The translations under genes and the position numbers were made by a program. From the NCBI RefSeq assembly GCF_000478175.1, contig NZ_KI515777.1:280492-344491 (forward strand): DNA of 64,000 nucleotides, in the 5' to 3' direction. Within the stretch, counting starts at the first letter, position 1. Every line of letters starts with the position of its first letter. Positions 45,395-55,245 of the stretch are shown piece by piece. The DNA is from Corynebacterium sp. KPL1814. GTDB taxonomy: Bacteria > Actinomycetota > Actinomycetes > Mycobacteriales > Mycobacteriaceae. The notes beneath the pieces are model-generated. The model was not told where the DNA came from. It searched no databases and was given only the letters and a program-made list of their open reading frames with translations.

Positions 45395-46101
45395 CTAAGA
45401 ACCTACGCGCCGAGCTGCTCATCGTCCTGACCCTGACCTTTGGTATTTCCGGGGTCAGGGCGGTGCTGCGGCTTATCAATTCACTGGCCGCCCCGCAGCC
45501 GCTCAATGAGCAATCCGTCACGCTCAACTCCAGCCAATCCAGCCTGGCGTGGGTGGATTTGGGCCTGCAATTGTGCTCGGCGGCGGTCCTTTTTGCCTAT
45601 GGTGGGCTAGCGCTTTTCCTGCTGGCGAAAGACCACATTAAACCGGCCGCCTACCGCGCCTCTGATTGGTTGCACGGCGCAGGACTCGCCGCGCTCATCG
45701 GCATCCCGGGCCTAGTTTTGTATTTCGCCGCGGTGCAGCTTGGCTGGAGCAAAGAGGTCATCCCCGGTGACTTCGATAATGCGTGGTTAGAGATTCCGGT
45801 GTCCCTCATCAAGGCCGCCGCCAATGCCTTTGCGGAAGAGACCGTGGTGGTCATGTGGCTGATGACCAGGCTGCGCCAGGCGCGCTGGTCGCTGCCGGCA
45901 GCCTTGGCGGCAAGCTCCATCCTGCGCGGTTCATATCACCTGTACCAAGGGGTATCGGCCGGTTTTGGCAATATCATCATGGGCGTAATCTACGGCTACT
46001 ACTATCACCGCACCGGCCGGGTGTGGCCACTTGTCATCGCGCACTTTCTTATCGATGCCATCGCTTTCCTCGGCTATTCCTTCGGTCTTTCCGTACTTTA
46101 A
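45391..46101 (+). CDS. CPBP-family intramembrane protease
   Basis: This 236-residue membrane protein has about seven hydrophobic segments and the three CPBP motifs: AEETVVVMWLMTRL (Glu-Glu), SSILRGSYHLYQG (Arg/His) and HFLIDAIAF (His). The family includes Rce1-like proteases and bacteriocin self-immunity proteins. The ATG at 45391 overlaps the stop of the amidase gene, so the longer in-frame extension is not used. Confidence 0.88.
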   Translation: MTKNLRAELLIVLTLTFGISGVRAVLRLINSLAAPQPLNEQSVTLNSSQSSLAWVDLGLQLCSAAVLFAYGGLALFLLAKDHIKPAAYRASDWLHGAGLAALIGIPGLVLYFAAVQLGWSKEVIPGDFDNAWLEIPVSLIKAAANAFAEETVVVMWLMTRLRQARWSLPAALAASSILRGSYHLYQGVSAGFGNIIMGVIYGYYYHRTGRVWPLVIAHFLIDAIAFLGYSFGLSVL

Positions 46102-46160
46102 GTATGGCGTGCTCGCGAGGAAAGCGAGGGAATTGGCCGGCGCCTTGTAAGGTATAGCGC

Positions 46161-47423
46161 ATGACTGAATCAGGACGAGATCCGCATCGGGAGGCGCGCC
46201 GCGCTGGCGATAGCTCATCCAGTGAGTTCGTCCTTGGGGCCGATGGCCGTCCCCTCAAGGACCGCTACGGTCGGCCCATCCGCCGCCGGCCACGCACGAA
46301 TCGTGCCGAGCCGCAGCAACGCATCCCACGCCAGGAAACCCCCACCCGCTACCCCAGCCAGTACCGGGCCCAGCAGCGTTCCGCGCAGCAGCCACCACAG
46401 CGGCCACCACGGCGATCGCAGCCACAATCGCCGCAGCAGCTGCAACAGCGCTACCAACCACAGCAAGCGCAACAACCGCCCCGCCGCCATTCCAAGCCGC
46501 ACAGCCGCCGGAAAAAGACCAATCCGGTTAAGCAATTCTTTGGCTGCGCCGGCATCTTTGTCCTCGTCGTCGTGGTGTGCAGCCTCATCTTCGCACTGTG
46601 GGCCGATACGCGCCTGACCCGCGTGGATGCCTTCCCGGATGAGCAGGTGGCCAATACCTCCGGCACCAATTGGCTGTTGGTGGGATCCGATTCCCGCCAG
46701 GGCCTGTCCGAAGAGGATCAACAAGCGCTCGGCACCGGTGGCGATGTGGGCGAGGGACGCACCGATACCATCATGCTCCTGCATATCCCGCGCTCCGGCC
46801 AAGCCCAACTGGTCTCCATTCCACGCGATAGCTACGTGGAAGTACCCGGCTTCGGCATGGATAAGATCAATGCCGCCTTTGCCTACGGCGGGCCAAAGCT
46901 CCTAGCACAAACCGTGGAGGGCAATACTGGCCTGCACATTGACCACTATGCCGAAATTGGCATGGGTGGCTTGGCCAATGTGGTCGATTCCGTCGGCGGC
47001 GTTGATATCTGCGTGCCAGAGCCTATTAATGACCCGCTGGCGGGCATCGATCTGCAGGAAGGCTGCCAGAAGCTAGAGGGCGGCGATGCGCTGGGGTATG
47101 TGCGCACCCGCGCCACCGCGATGGGCGACCTGGACCGCGTGCAGCGCCAGCGCGAGTTCTTCGCAGCGCTCCTAGATAAGATCACCTCCCCGGCCACGCT
47201 GATTAACCCCTTCCGGTCTATTTCCCTGATCAACCACACCGCCTCCTCTTTCATCGTGGGCGATGGCGACCACGTATGGCACTTGGCCCGCGTGGCGCTC
47301 GCAATGGGCTCCGGCGTGGATACGGAAACCGTCCCCATCGGCGGGTTCCAGGACACCGTCGTGGGCAATGTCGTACTCTGGGACGATGAAGGCGCCCAAC
47401 AGCTCTGGGACTCCATGAAATAG
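46161..47423 (+). CDS. LCP-family cell-wall glycopolymer ligase
   Basis: This 420-residue LytR-CpsA-Psr protein has a cytoplasmic Gln/Pro/Arg-rich N-terminus (about 1-118), one membrane span (about 127-147, CAGIFVLVVVVCSLIFALWA) and the extracytoplasmic LCP domain. Motifs are LLVGSDSRQG, GRTDTIMLLHIP, LVSIPRDSYVEVP and YVRTRAT with the phosphate-binding Arg residues. In C. glutamicum an LCP protein attaches arabinogalactan to peptidoglycan, which fits this envelope-rich window. The Gln-rich tail is unusually repetitive. Confidence 0.92.
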   Translation: MTESGRDPHREARRAGDSSSSEFVLGADGRPLKDRYGRPIRRRPRTNRAEPQQRIPRQETPTRYPSQYRAQQRSAQQPPQRPPRRSQPQSPQQLQQRYQPQQAQQPPRRHSKPHSRRKKTNPVKQFFGCAGIFVLVVVVCSLIFALWADTRLTRVDAFPDEQVANTSGTNWLLVGSDSRQGLSEEDQQALGTGGDVGEGRTDTIMLLHIPRSGQAQLVSIPRDSYVEVPGFGMDKINAAFAYGGPKLLAQTVEGNTGLHIDHYAEIGMGGLANVVDSVGGVDICVPEPINDPLAGIDLQEGCQKLEGGDALGYVRTRATAMGDLDRVQRQREFFAALLDKITSPATLINPFRSISLINHTASSFIVGDGDHVWHLARVALAMGSGVDTETVPIGGFQDTVVGNVVLWDDEGAQQLWDSMK

Positions 47424-47454
47424 CCAGGAATTCTAATGTAAATCGGGTGCTCGA

Positions 47455-47486
47455 GCGGGGCCTGGCGAAACGAGGCCAGGCCCCGC
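47455..47486 (+). terminator. Hairpin behind the LCP gene
   Basis: A perfect 12-bp stem (GCGGGGCCTGGC and complement) with an eight-base loop lies 31 bases behind the LCP stop. It is not followed by a T run, so it may be a terminator of the strong-stem kind or part of the GGGGTCAGG dyad cluster. Confidence 0.65.
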
Positions 47487-47502
47487 CCAAACTAGGGCTA
47501 CA

Positions 47503-47547
47503 GACCCCGGAACACTTCACAACCCCAACGATTTACTGTCCGGGGTC
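47503..47547. repeat. GACCCCGGA ... TCCGGGGTC dyad
   Basis: Perfect 9-bp arms are separated by 27 bases, and AGG follows on the right as in the other members of this motif family. It lies at the border of the accessory island. Confidence 0.65.
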
Positions 47548-47557
47548 AGGCCTGAAC

Positions 47558-47745
47558 TCAATCGTCGTAACGGAAAAACATTATTGAGAAACCAGCAAGT
47601 GTGGTTGCTATAAAGAATTCAGGGAGAATTCTCCATTCCACAGGATCCATAGAGATCATCCTAATTATGCCAAGCATAAGACTATTGCGCTGACGGCTGC
47701 GCAAGCCCAAGCTATGCGCTGAGGCCCTGAGTTTTTCTTGTTCAT
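47558..47745 (-). pseudogene. Small two-helix membrane protein, frameshifted
   Basis: A start behind AGGCGGGTAAAAGC gives MNKKNSGPQRIAWACAAVSA and then IVLCLA and a stop. In the next frame the sequence continues as MLGIIRMISMDPVEWRILPE and ends SIMFFRYDD. A single missing base near 47678 would join the two into a protein of about 62 residues with two membrane helices. It lies behind the MFS gene on the same strand. No family was recognised. Confidence 0.45.
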
Positions 47746-48004
47746 GCTTTTACCCGCCTCTTGCTGTAATACTTACCTCGGAGAGAGTGAATTGCTAGCA
47801 CTTCGAGGAGACGTCAACTAGGAAGTCACTCTACCCCAGCCCCCCTCATCGCCAAGGCAAGTGCCTTGCCCGTGATTCCTCCACTCCGAAGGGACGCTTC
47901 ATCTTGCCCTGACATGGGGCCTGACCCCCGGATAGAGGACACGCCGGGGTCAGGCCCGGTCGTTGTAGATCTGTGTTTGAGTCATTGGTAGATGACCTTG
48001 GGAC
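47746..48004. other. Island spacer with hairpins
   Basis: No gene was found. It contains a short perfect dyad (GGCAAG-TGC-CTTGCC near 47853) and the GGGCCTGACCCC dyad listed separately. Confidence 0.4.
47917..47957. repeat. GGGCCTGACCCCCGG dyad
   Basis: GGGCCTGACCCCCGG and CCGGGGTCAGGCCC face each other across 12 bases, with a single bulge. It could be a pair of IS ends whose interior was lost, or a terminator for the MFS gene, which ends at 48005. Confidence 0.7.
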
Positions 48005-49279
48005 TTACGCGCATACGGGGAGTAAATTGAACTCGGATGCTTTAGGTAGTGTGCGCAAGACTGAACTTGCCGCTATCAAACAGGAGATAACCGAGCACAG
48101 AGCGCATAGTGCCATGCTTGCCTGAAAACCAATTGCAGCGAGGAATGCACCCGCGCTGGCGGAGGCGATGATTGGTAGCAATCCCATCATCAAACGCGCT
48201 CCTGCCGAGCATTTTCCTATTTTTTCGGGAGGCGCTGATAACGCAAGCAGTCCTCCGGAGTATGAGTTGCACGCAATGGAGGGAACTACGATCAAAAATG
48301 CTGCAACGGCGATAAGTGGCCAATACTGAGAAAATACAAGAAGAAACAGGTACCACAGTAGCTCCCAAAGCATCGTTGCTCGGATGATGTTTCTTCCTGG
48401 CAATTGCTTGATGAGGCGGTCTTGAAGAAGTCCTCCAACAATCATTCCAAGGGTAAACATGGTTGAGGTGAGGCCGATTATCCAACCATCAACTTTGAGG
48501 TATGCCAGCCATAGGTCAATGGACGCGATGAGGAAAAAGTTGGCGAAGTTGGAGAAGATATCGATGCTGAAGATTGTTCGAAGCATTGGATATTTCCAAA
48601 TCCAAGCCAAAGAATATTTGCTATCGGACCAAAACTGTCTAAACGAATACCGTTGCTCACTGTTTTTCCTCCCCAGGTCCGTACTGATGGTTCTTGAAGC
48701 ATAAAGCGGACCCAACCCACACAACGTTTGCGCAATAAAGGGAATAACCGGGGCTAGACCGTAGAGAAAGCCTCCTAAAGGTAGTCCGACCATCCAGATA
48801 ATGTTGTCTCGAGTTTGGTTACGGCCTTGCGCTTGAACAAGCAAATTTTCGGGAATGATGAATCTCAAAATGGCGTTGGTTAGGCCTCCGAACGTGCCTG
48901 TAATCATTCCTGCAAACAGGCTAAAGAAGAACAAAAGTGGGAAATTGAATTTGCCCAAGTAAAGCAGTAGCGAGAAGGTTGACCAGATACCAATTTGGCT
49001 CAGCCCGTAGAAGAGAAGTAACTTCTTCTTGTTAAAACGATCGATGATCATCCCGGCTGGGATCGTCATGATCATCGAGCCTGCCGAGCTTGCGGCTCCA
49101 ATCACTCCCGCTTGACTTAGGCTTCCAGTGAGGTAGTAGCTCGCAAGCGAAATAGGGATAGCCACGAGGGATGCCCCCAAGGCGCTTGCTGTATCAGCGA
49201 AGAACCACCGTAGATAGTCAGGATGGTTCTTGCGTACGATGGTCCAAAATTTTTGATCAGAAGGCTTATAATCCTGCAT
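48005..49279 (-). CDS. MFS transporter, accessory
   Basis: This 424-residue, 12-helix permease has SLASYYLTGSLSQAGVIGAA and AGMIIDRFNKKKLLL, the loop between helices 2 and 3 typical of drug-type MFS exporters. Its codons are much more A/T-rich than the core genes around it (many AAA, ATT, TTT), and it lies between dyads and broken ORFs, so it is likely imported. GAGAGG precedes the ATG at 49279; a TTG four codons earlier is possible. The substrate is not predictable. Confidence 0.85.
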   Translation of the reverse strand: MQDYKPSDQKFWTIVRKNHPDYLRWFFADTASALGASLVAIPISLASYYLTGSLSQAGVIGAASSAGSMIMTIPAGMIIDRFNKKKLLLFYGLSQIGIWSTFSLLLYLGKFNFPLLFFFSLFAGMITGTFGGLTNAILRFIIPENLLVQAQGRNQTRDNIIWMVGLPLGGFLYGLAPVIPFIAQTLCGLGPLYASRTISTDLGRKNSEQRYSFRQFWSDSKYSLAWIWKYPMLRTIFSIDIFSNFANFFLIASIDLWLAYLKVDGWIIGLTSTMFTLGMIVGGLLQDRLIKQLPGRNIIRATMLWELLWYLFLLVFSQYWPLIAVAAFLIVVPSIACNSYSGGLLALSAPPEKIGKCSAGARLMMGLLPIIASASAGAFLAAIGFQASMALCALCSVISCLIAASSVLRTLPKASEFNLLPVCA

Positions 49280-49367
49280 CGTGCCTCTCAATATTTGACA
49301 ACCGCGACTGAAAGCTCATGCGCGCAGCATGAACCCAGCGTCGGATTTCCGAAATGGGTAATTCTCA

Positions 49368-49400
49368 CGGGTCAACCTCTTGACCCGCCGCAACTTGCGG
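49368..49400. promoter_or_regulatory. Two adjoining perfect palindromes before the MFS gene
   Basis: CGGGTCAA-CCTC-TTGACCCG (49368-49387) is followed at once by CCGCAA-C-TTGCGG (49388-49400). They lie about 90-120 bases before the MFS start. They may be operators or an attenuator-like pair of stems. Confidence 0.5.
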
Positions 49401-49462
49401 TATGTCAAATGAGATTTATTGATGCAGTAAGGTGAACATGCTGTGCTCCAGGTACTATGCCA

Positions 49463-49585
49463 TTAATTTCGGATCAGTGCCGATAAACTTCCACGCAATA
49501 AACTCACTAATTCTCTTGGGGTAGGAGCTTGCTCTTGAAGAACTGGATGGAAGCCATAATAGGTGGCCCCAGTTTCATCACTCAT
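49463..49585 (-). CDS. Candidate 40-residue peptide upstream of the MFS gene
   Basis: MSDETGATYYGFHPVLQEQA is followed by PTPRELVSLLRGSLSALIRN and a TAA. An amphipathic helix is likely in the second half. The ribosome site is weak, but a good sigma-A promoter lies about 80 bases upstream. The same frame stays open for 48 more codons after the TAA. It may be a real peptide or the decayed start of a larger protein. Confidence 0.35.
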   Translation of the reverse strand: MSDETGATYYGFHPVLQEQAPTPRELVSLLRGSLSALIRN

Positions 49586-49661
49586 GATTTCGAAATCTCA
49601 TGGTAGCCACTTTCGAAAGCTGTAGAGCATGACATGGGTCACTATCTGCGACACATCTCAC

Positions 49662-49690
49662 ACAATAGGGGTACCTGTGCCTGCAGTCAA
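49662..49690 (-). promoter_or_regulatory. Sigma-A promoter of the island
   Basis: TTGACT, 17 bases, TATTGT on the minus strand. It points into the small ORF and the MFS gene. Confidence 0.65.
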
Positions 49691-50015
49691 TAGTTTTGCC
49701 TGAATTTCCGCTTTGTAAATTTGATTCCATCCGGTGCTGGCGGTGCGGCTGTCCGTATGGTTAGGCGGGGATTCCCTGAATGGATGACACTTTACTTATC
49801 GATGCATACCCCCCTCCTGACCGGTTGCGCTCATGGAATTTGCTCACCTCCAAGAGGCCGATCGTGGTTACTACCGCCGGAAAAGCATCAGCCCCGCACA
49901 AAACCCACTTCCCCTTGTACTACTAAATCTGAGATAACCACAGCGGCAAGACGCGCAAAAGCGGCCCTTTCCAGCACAAAGATGCGGAGGAAAAGACCGC
50001 TTTGGTGTGGTGCGT
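49691..50015. other. Intergenic stretch without a supported gene
   Basis: A plus-strand frame of 107 codons crosses this stretch, but its composition is not protein-like and it runs into the antisense end of the next gene. Nothing else was seen. Confidence 0.4.
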
Positions 50016-50936
50016 TTAGCGCAACGTCACCTGGCGGGACTTGATGTTTTCTAGCTGCTTGCGCTCTTCTGCGTTCAATTGCGCATCATTGGAGATTTCT
50101 TCTTCCAAGGCCTTTTCTACGCCCGCGAGCTTGTCCTCATAAGAGGAGTAATCAACCTCAGGCTGCACGTCAAAGACGGGAGCGATGAGGCCGTGAGTGC
50201 GGAATACTCCGGCAAACTTGGTGTCCTCGCCCAAGTTCAGCTCGCCGCGCGCGGCGACTCGCGCCAAGGCGTTGAGGAACGCGGCCTCATCGTCATTCGG
50301 GCGCACCCAGCGCACGTGCGCTTTGCCGCCGCCGGCATTGGCCCAAAAGGCGGTGCCGGTAATGTCCTTGCCCACCTGGTGGGATTCGATGACCGAGTCA
50401 TTGGCGGCGCGCATGGACTGCGATACCTCAGGGGTGACCTGCGCGCCTTCCGGGATCCACCAGCTGAAGTCCTGGCGGACTTCGATGTCGAGGGTGGTTG
50501 CGGCATCGATAAGCTCACTCAGCTCCGGCTGCGAGCCATCGGCCGCGGTTGATTCCAAGGTAGAGCCTGGTTCGTTGTTCTTTACCCAATTCAGGGCGAA
50601 GGCCAGATCCCGGCCGGGGTTATGAGTATGGGACTGTACCTGGAGTGCCACAAAAGCATCGCCGCCGAATTCCTCATCGCGGATCAGCGCAGCGGTGGCG
50701 CCCGGAAGGACGGTGGAGACGTAGACGTTCCTATCGCAGCCCTTCACGTCGAGCTTCGCAAAAGCGGAGGGCACGAACTCTTGCATGGCAACGAGGGAAG
50801 CCTCGGCCGCGAGACCGCTAAAGGGGCGCGGGTCCTTTTCCAAGGCGGCGCGCTCTTTGGCGCGGGCAGCAAGCTTCGCCTGACGGCGGGACATGCCCTC
50901 AGGCAGGTCTTCTTGTTTCTTTTTCTTCTTGGCCAT
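50016..50936 (-). CDS. DUF5926-family protein
   Basis: This 306-residue cytoplasmic protein has a very basic N-terminus (AKKKKKQEDLPEGMSRRQAK) and a conserved actinobacterial body (YVSTVLPGATAALIRDEEFG, RQDFSWWIPEG). It ends in a helical tail (KALEEEISNDAQLNAEERKQ). The function is unknown. It follows the GDPD gene by 20 bp. Confidence 0.8.
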   Translation of the reverse strand: MAKKKKKQEDLPEGMSRRQAKLAARAKERAALEKDPRPFSGLAAEASLVAMQEFVPSAFAKLDVKGCDRNVYVSTVLPGATAALIRDEEFGGDAFVALQVQSHTHNPGRDLAFALNWVKNNEPGSTLESTAADGSQPELSELIDAATTLDIEVRQDFSWWIPEGAQVTPEVSQSMRAANDSVIESHQVGKDITGTAFWANAGGGKAHVRWVRPNDDEAAFLNALARVAARGELNLGEDTKFAGVFRTHGLIAPVFDVQPEVDYSSYEDKLAGVEKALEEEISNDAQLNAEERKQLENIKSRQVTLR

Positions 50937-50956
50937 GCCTCCAAGATACCTGCTTT

Positions 50957-51660
50957 CTACAGCTCAATAGCGCGCAGGGCCACCTCCGGCTGATTGGTGG
51001 CAAGCATGTCTACGCCATTGGACCAAGCCCACTTCATGTCTTCTGGCTTATCAACGGTCCACATATACGTGGGCAAGCCTTGCGCCCCAATAATGGCCGC
51101 TTGCATCTTGGCGCGCAGCAGGGAAACCCCCAGGGCGCTCGGCCGCGACCACATGAAATCCGAGCGATTGAAATGGCGTTCCCAATCTCGGCGCAGGTAA
51201 ATGCGGTCAATATGCGGTGCCAAAATCTTCATGCGCCGGATGGCCTTATGGGAAAAAGAAATAACGTGCATGCGCGGATCCTCATCAAGCCCGGCGGCGC
51301 GCAGTCGTTCCATGACCCGCTTTTCCAAGGCGCTACCTTGCCCAGAGGGGTGCTTGGTTTCAATATAAAGGTGGTGAGGCTTGTCCCCCAGCATGGCCAG
51401 GAGATCATCGAGAAGCATCATGCGCTGCCCCTTGCCGATGTCGACCTCGCTCAGCTCCCGCCAGTCCATCGCCGAAACCCGCCCGGCGCGCCCCGTCGTT
51501 CGCTCCAAGGTGGGATCGTGCTGGACTACCACCTTGCCATCGCGGCTTAACCGCACATCGCACTCCACGCCATGGATGGGAAGCTCCATGGCCTTTTCAA
51601 AAGCTAAGGGGGATAGCTCCGGGTATTTTCCGGAATATCCCCTATGCGCGACGATGTGCA

Positions 51661-51661
<1 letters not shown>
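50957..51661 (-). CDS. Glycerophosphodiester phosphodiesterase
   Basis: This 234-residue TIM-barrel enzyme frees glycerol 3-phosphate from glycerophosphodiesters. The signature starts HIVAHRGYSGKYPE and continues with GVECDVRLSRDGKVVVQHDP, giving the metal Glu/Asp and the catalytic His pair. No signal peptide is seen. The start GTG overlaps the ldh stop (TAGTG), so the two are coupled. Confidence 0.93.
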
Positions 51662-52626
<965 letters not shown>

Positions 52627-52695
52627 CTAGCGGGGTTTTGCATGCGGAATGTTTCACACTGCGCAACGGAACATGTTCTGGGATAATGGGCAACC

Positions 52696-54438
52696 ATGAA
52701 ACGCGCCTTCAGCCGCGCTGCACTAATTTCTCTTGGCGTAGTCGCGGATCTCACGCCCGTCGTCCGCATGACCAGCCGGCAAACGTTGCCGCCCCATATG
52801 TCGGCCGGAATCTTAGGTGCAGAGCTGGCCACGTGGGCCGCGGTATCCCCGTCCCTGCTGCCCCGCCCGTGGTGGGTAACGGCTGCCAATGTATCTATCG
52901 GGCAGGCCATCGGACACCTCGGGGCGGCCTCGACGAGTTTCGTGCTCAACCGGCTGGGCAAGCGCCCGCAAGACCGCTTGGGACCGCAGCACCGCCAAAT
53001 TCTGCACTTAGCTATTGGCGCCGGCACCGCCTTCAATGCGGCGCTCTCGCTGCGCAACCAGGAAAAGCAGGCAGGTCTTGTCAATAAGCAACTGGTTCGC
53101 GGTCCGGCTACCGCTGCCATCGGCCTAGCCGCCGGCACCGCCGGATACGGCGCGCTGCTCTTGGTAGGCGAGGCCGCACAACTGACCGTGACCAAATTAT
53201 CGCGACAATTGGGCCGCTGGGTTCCAGCACTCGTGGCCTGGCCGGTCGTCACCGCAGGGCTAACCGTGGCCGCGGTAGGACTATCGGACCGCGTGGTATT
53301 CCGGCGCTGGATCCGTTCGCTCTCCCACAAGGCACAGCGCTTAAACAAGCAAATCTTTCCCGGCACCTCGATGCCCTGGGAGCCGGAGCGCTCCGGCAGC
53401 CCATGGTCACTTGAACCTTGGTCCGCGCTAGGGCAACAAGGGCGGCGCTTCGTCTCTAACGGCCCGCGCGCCCGCGATATTCGCAGCATCACCGGCACTC
53501 CCGCCAAAGAACCCATCCGCATTTATGCCGGCTATATCCCAGGGCGTTCCTTCGCCCAAGCAGCGAAGAAGGTGCGCTCAGAATTACAGCGCACCGGTGC
53601 ACTGCGCCGGGAAACCATCGTTATTCAGATGCCCGCAGGATCCGGGTGGATTAATAACTGGAGCGCAAGCGCCTACGAGTTTTTAACCGCCGGTGATTGC
53701 GTCACCGTCACCATGCAGTATTCCTACCTGCCCTCGGTTTTCGCCTACCTCGTGGATAAGAACGCGCCCAAGCGCGCCGCGGCCGAGCTCATTTCCGTGA
53801 TGCAAGAAGAAATTGACAAGCTCCCGGAAGAAGACCGCCCGCGTCTCTACCTTGCAGGAGAATCACTGGGTGCCTACGCCATTATGGATAACTTCCAGAA
53901 CAAGGAAGAACTCCTCGCCGCCTGCAACGGCGCGGTCTTTTCTGGCCCGCCGCGGATGACGCACTTTACCCAGCGCCTGCGCCGCGATATCGGCTCGCTC
54001 GAGCGGCTCCCCGTCATCGATGGCGGGCAACACGTCCGCTTTGTTGCCCAACCGGAGCACTCGCGCCGCGATGCCTTTGGCAACGATTTTTCCTCGACCT
54101 GGCGCCGGCCCCGGGTGCTCATCGCCCAGCATGCCTCCGATGCCATCGTGTGGTGGGACCTGAACCTAATGTTCCGCCGCCCCACCTGGATGCACGAACC
54201 CCAACCGGAGACACTCCGGGCGGATACGCTCCGCCACCTGCGCTGGGCGCCGTTTATTACCTGGTGGCAAATTGGCCTGGACCAGATCAACTCCCTGAAC
54301 GTCCCAGGCGGCCACGGGCATAACTACTTTCAGGAGATGCTCTGGTACTGGAACGAGGTCTTGGGCTCCCAATCGCGCCAGAAGCTCACCTCTAAGTTAG
54401 CCGGGAAAATCGCCGGTTTTATCCGGCTCGACGCCTAA
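52696..54438 (+). CDS. Membrane-bound alpha/beta hydrolase (Abhydrolase_9 type)
   Basis: This 580-residue protein has an N-terminal half (about 1-220) with four or five membrane spans and a C-terminal half holding a hydrolase domain with YLAGESLGAYAIMDNF (nucleophile Ser). The late His is in VPGGHGHNYFQEM. This two-part layout is an actinobacterial family of unknown substrate. Envelope lipids are possible given its membrane anchor. Its stop overlaps the msrA stop by four bases. Confidence 0.85.
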   Translation: MKRAFSRAALISLGVVADLTPVVRMTSRQTLPPHMSAGILGAELATWAAVSPSLLPRPWWVTAANVSIGQAIGHLGAASTSFVLNRLGKRPQDRLGPQHRQILHLAIGAGTAFNAALSLRNQEKQAGLVNKQLVRGPATAAIGLAAGTAGYGALLLVGEAAQLTVTKLSRQLGRWVPALVAWPVVTAGLTVAAVGLSDRVVFRRWIRSLSHKAQRLNKQIFPGTSMPWEPERSGSPWSLEPWSALGQQGRRFVSNGPRARDIRSITGTPAKEPIRIYAGYIPGRSFAQAAKKVRSELQRTGALRRETIVIQMPAGSGWINNWSASAYEFLTAGDCVTVTMQYSYLPSVFAYLVDKNAPKRAAAELISVMQEEIDKLPEEDRPRLYLAGESLGAYAIMDNFQNKEELLAACNGAVFSGPPRMTHFTQRLRRDIGSLERLPVIDGGQHVRFVAQPEHSRRDAFGNDFSSTWRRPRVLIAQHASDAIVWWDLNLMFRRPTWMHEPQPETLRADTLRHLRWAPFITWWQIGLDQINSLNVPGGHGHNYFQEMLWYWNEVLGSQSRQKLTSKLAGKIAGFIRLDA

Positions 54439-55082
54439 TCGCACTTCACACCAGTGCTGTGGTGCGGGCAGTAACCGTTCGGCACCTTGTGCAGATACTG
54501 CTGGTGTTCGTCTTCGGCCAAGTAGTACTCGCCAGAGTCCGTATCAGCTAAGCGTTTTACTTCGGTCGTGGTTTCCCCAAAACCAAATTCTTTGAGCTTA
54601 TCCGCGTAGCTATCCACGATTGCTTGGATCTCTTTCCGCTCTTCTTCGGTACGGGGATAAAACGCGGAACGGTACTGCGTGCCCACGTCATTTCCCTGGC
54701 GGAAGCCCTGCGTCGGATCGTGGGCTTCCAGGGCCTTCACCACGAGCTCGCGCAAGGAAATCTTCTCTGGGTCATAGGTGACTTCCACGGTTTCTGCATG
54801 GTTGGTTTGCCCGCGGCAGACCTCATAATACGTGGGGTTCGGAGTGGTACCGCCGGCGTAGCCCACGGACGTGGACTCAACACCGTCGGTCTCCCAGAAC
54901 ATCTTTTCCGCGCCCCAGAAACAGCCTAAGGCAATCAAGATCGATTTCTGGCCGTCCTTCCACGGGCCGGTAATTGGGGTATCCAGCACCGCATGCGGGG
55001 CGGGGTCTAAGACCGGCTCGCTGCGGCCCGGCAAGGCGTCTTCCGCAGCCACCATCTTCGGTTCTGGTTTAAACATCCACAT
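54435..55082 (-). CDS. msrA: Peptide methionine sulfoxide reductase A
   Basis: This 215-residue repair enzyme reduces the S-sulfoxide of methionine. ALGCFWGAEKMFWET carries the catalytic Cys, and TSVGYAGGTTPNPTYYEVC and HAETVEVTYDP follow. A C-terminal Cys pair (NGYCPHHSTGVKCD) serves the resolving step. It stands back to back with sodA, which fits a joint oxidative-stress role. Confidence 0.96.
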   Translation of the reverse strand: MWMFKPEPKMVAAEDALPGRSEPVLDPAPHAVLDTPITGPWKDGQKSILIALGCFWGAEKMFWETDGVESTSVGYAGGTTPNPTYYEVCRGQTNHAETVEVTYDPEKISLRELVVKALEAHDPTQGFRQGNDVGTQYRSAFYPRTEEERKEIQAIVDSYADKLKEFGFGETTTEVKRLADTDSGEYYLAEDEHQQYLHKVPNGYCPHHSTGVKCD

Positions 55083-55245
55083 CAGTTAAAGCTCCTTTCT
55101 CTATTTCCTTAATAACGTTGTACTGGGCAAATAGATTCCCGGGCCACTAAATATTCGCTGTATTTGCAGATTTCAAATTAATCATGGCGAAATCTTTCGA
55201 TCGTGCCTATCATCGGGACACGTACCCGAAGAAAGGATTACACAA

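Noticed and set aside
49721-50044. 107-codon plus-strand frame in the island
   Set aside because: No ribosome site, irregular composition, and it overlaps the end of the DUF5926 gene in antisense.
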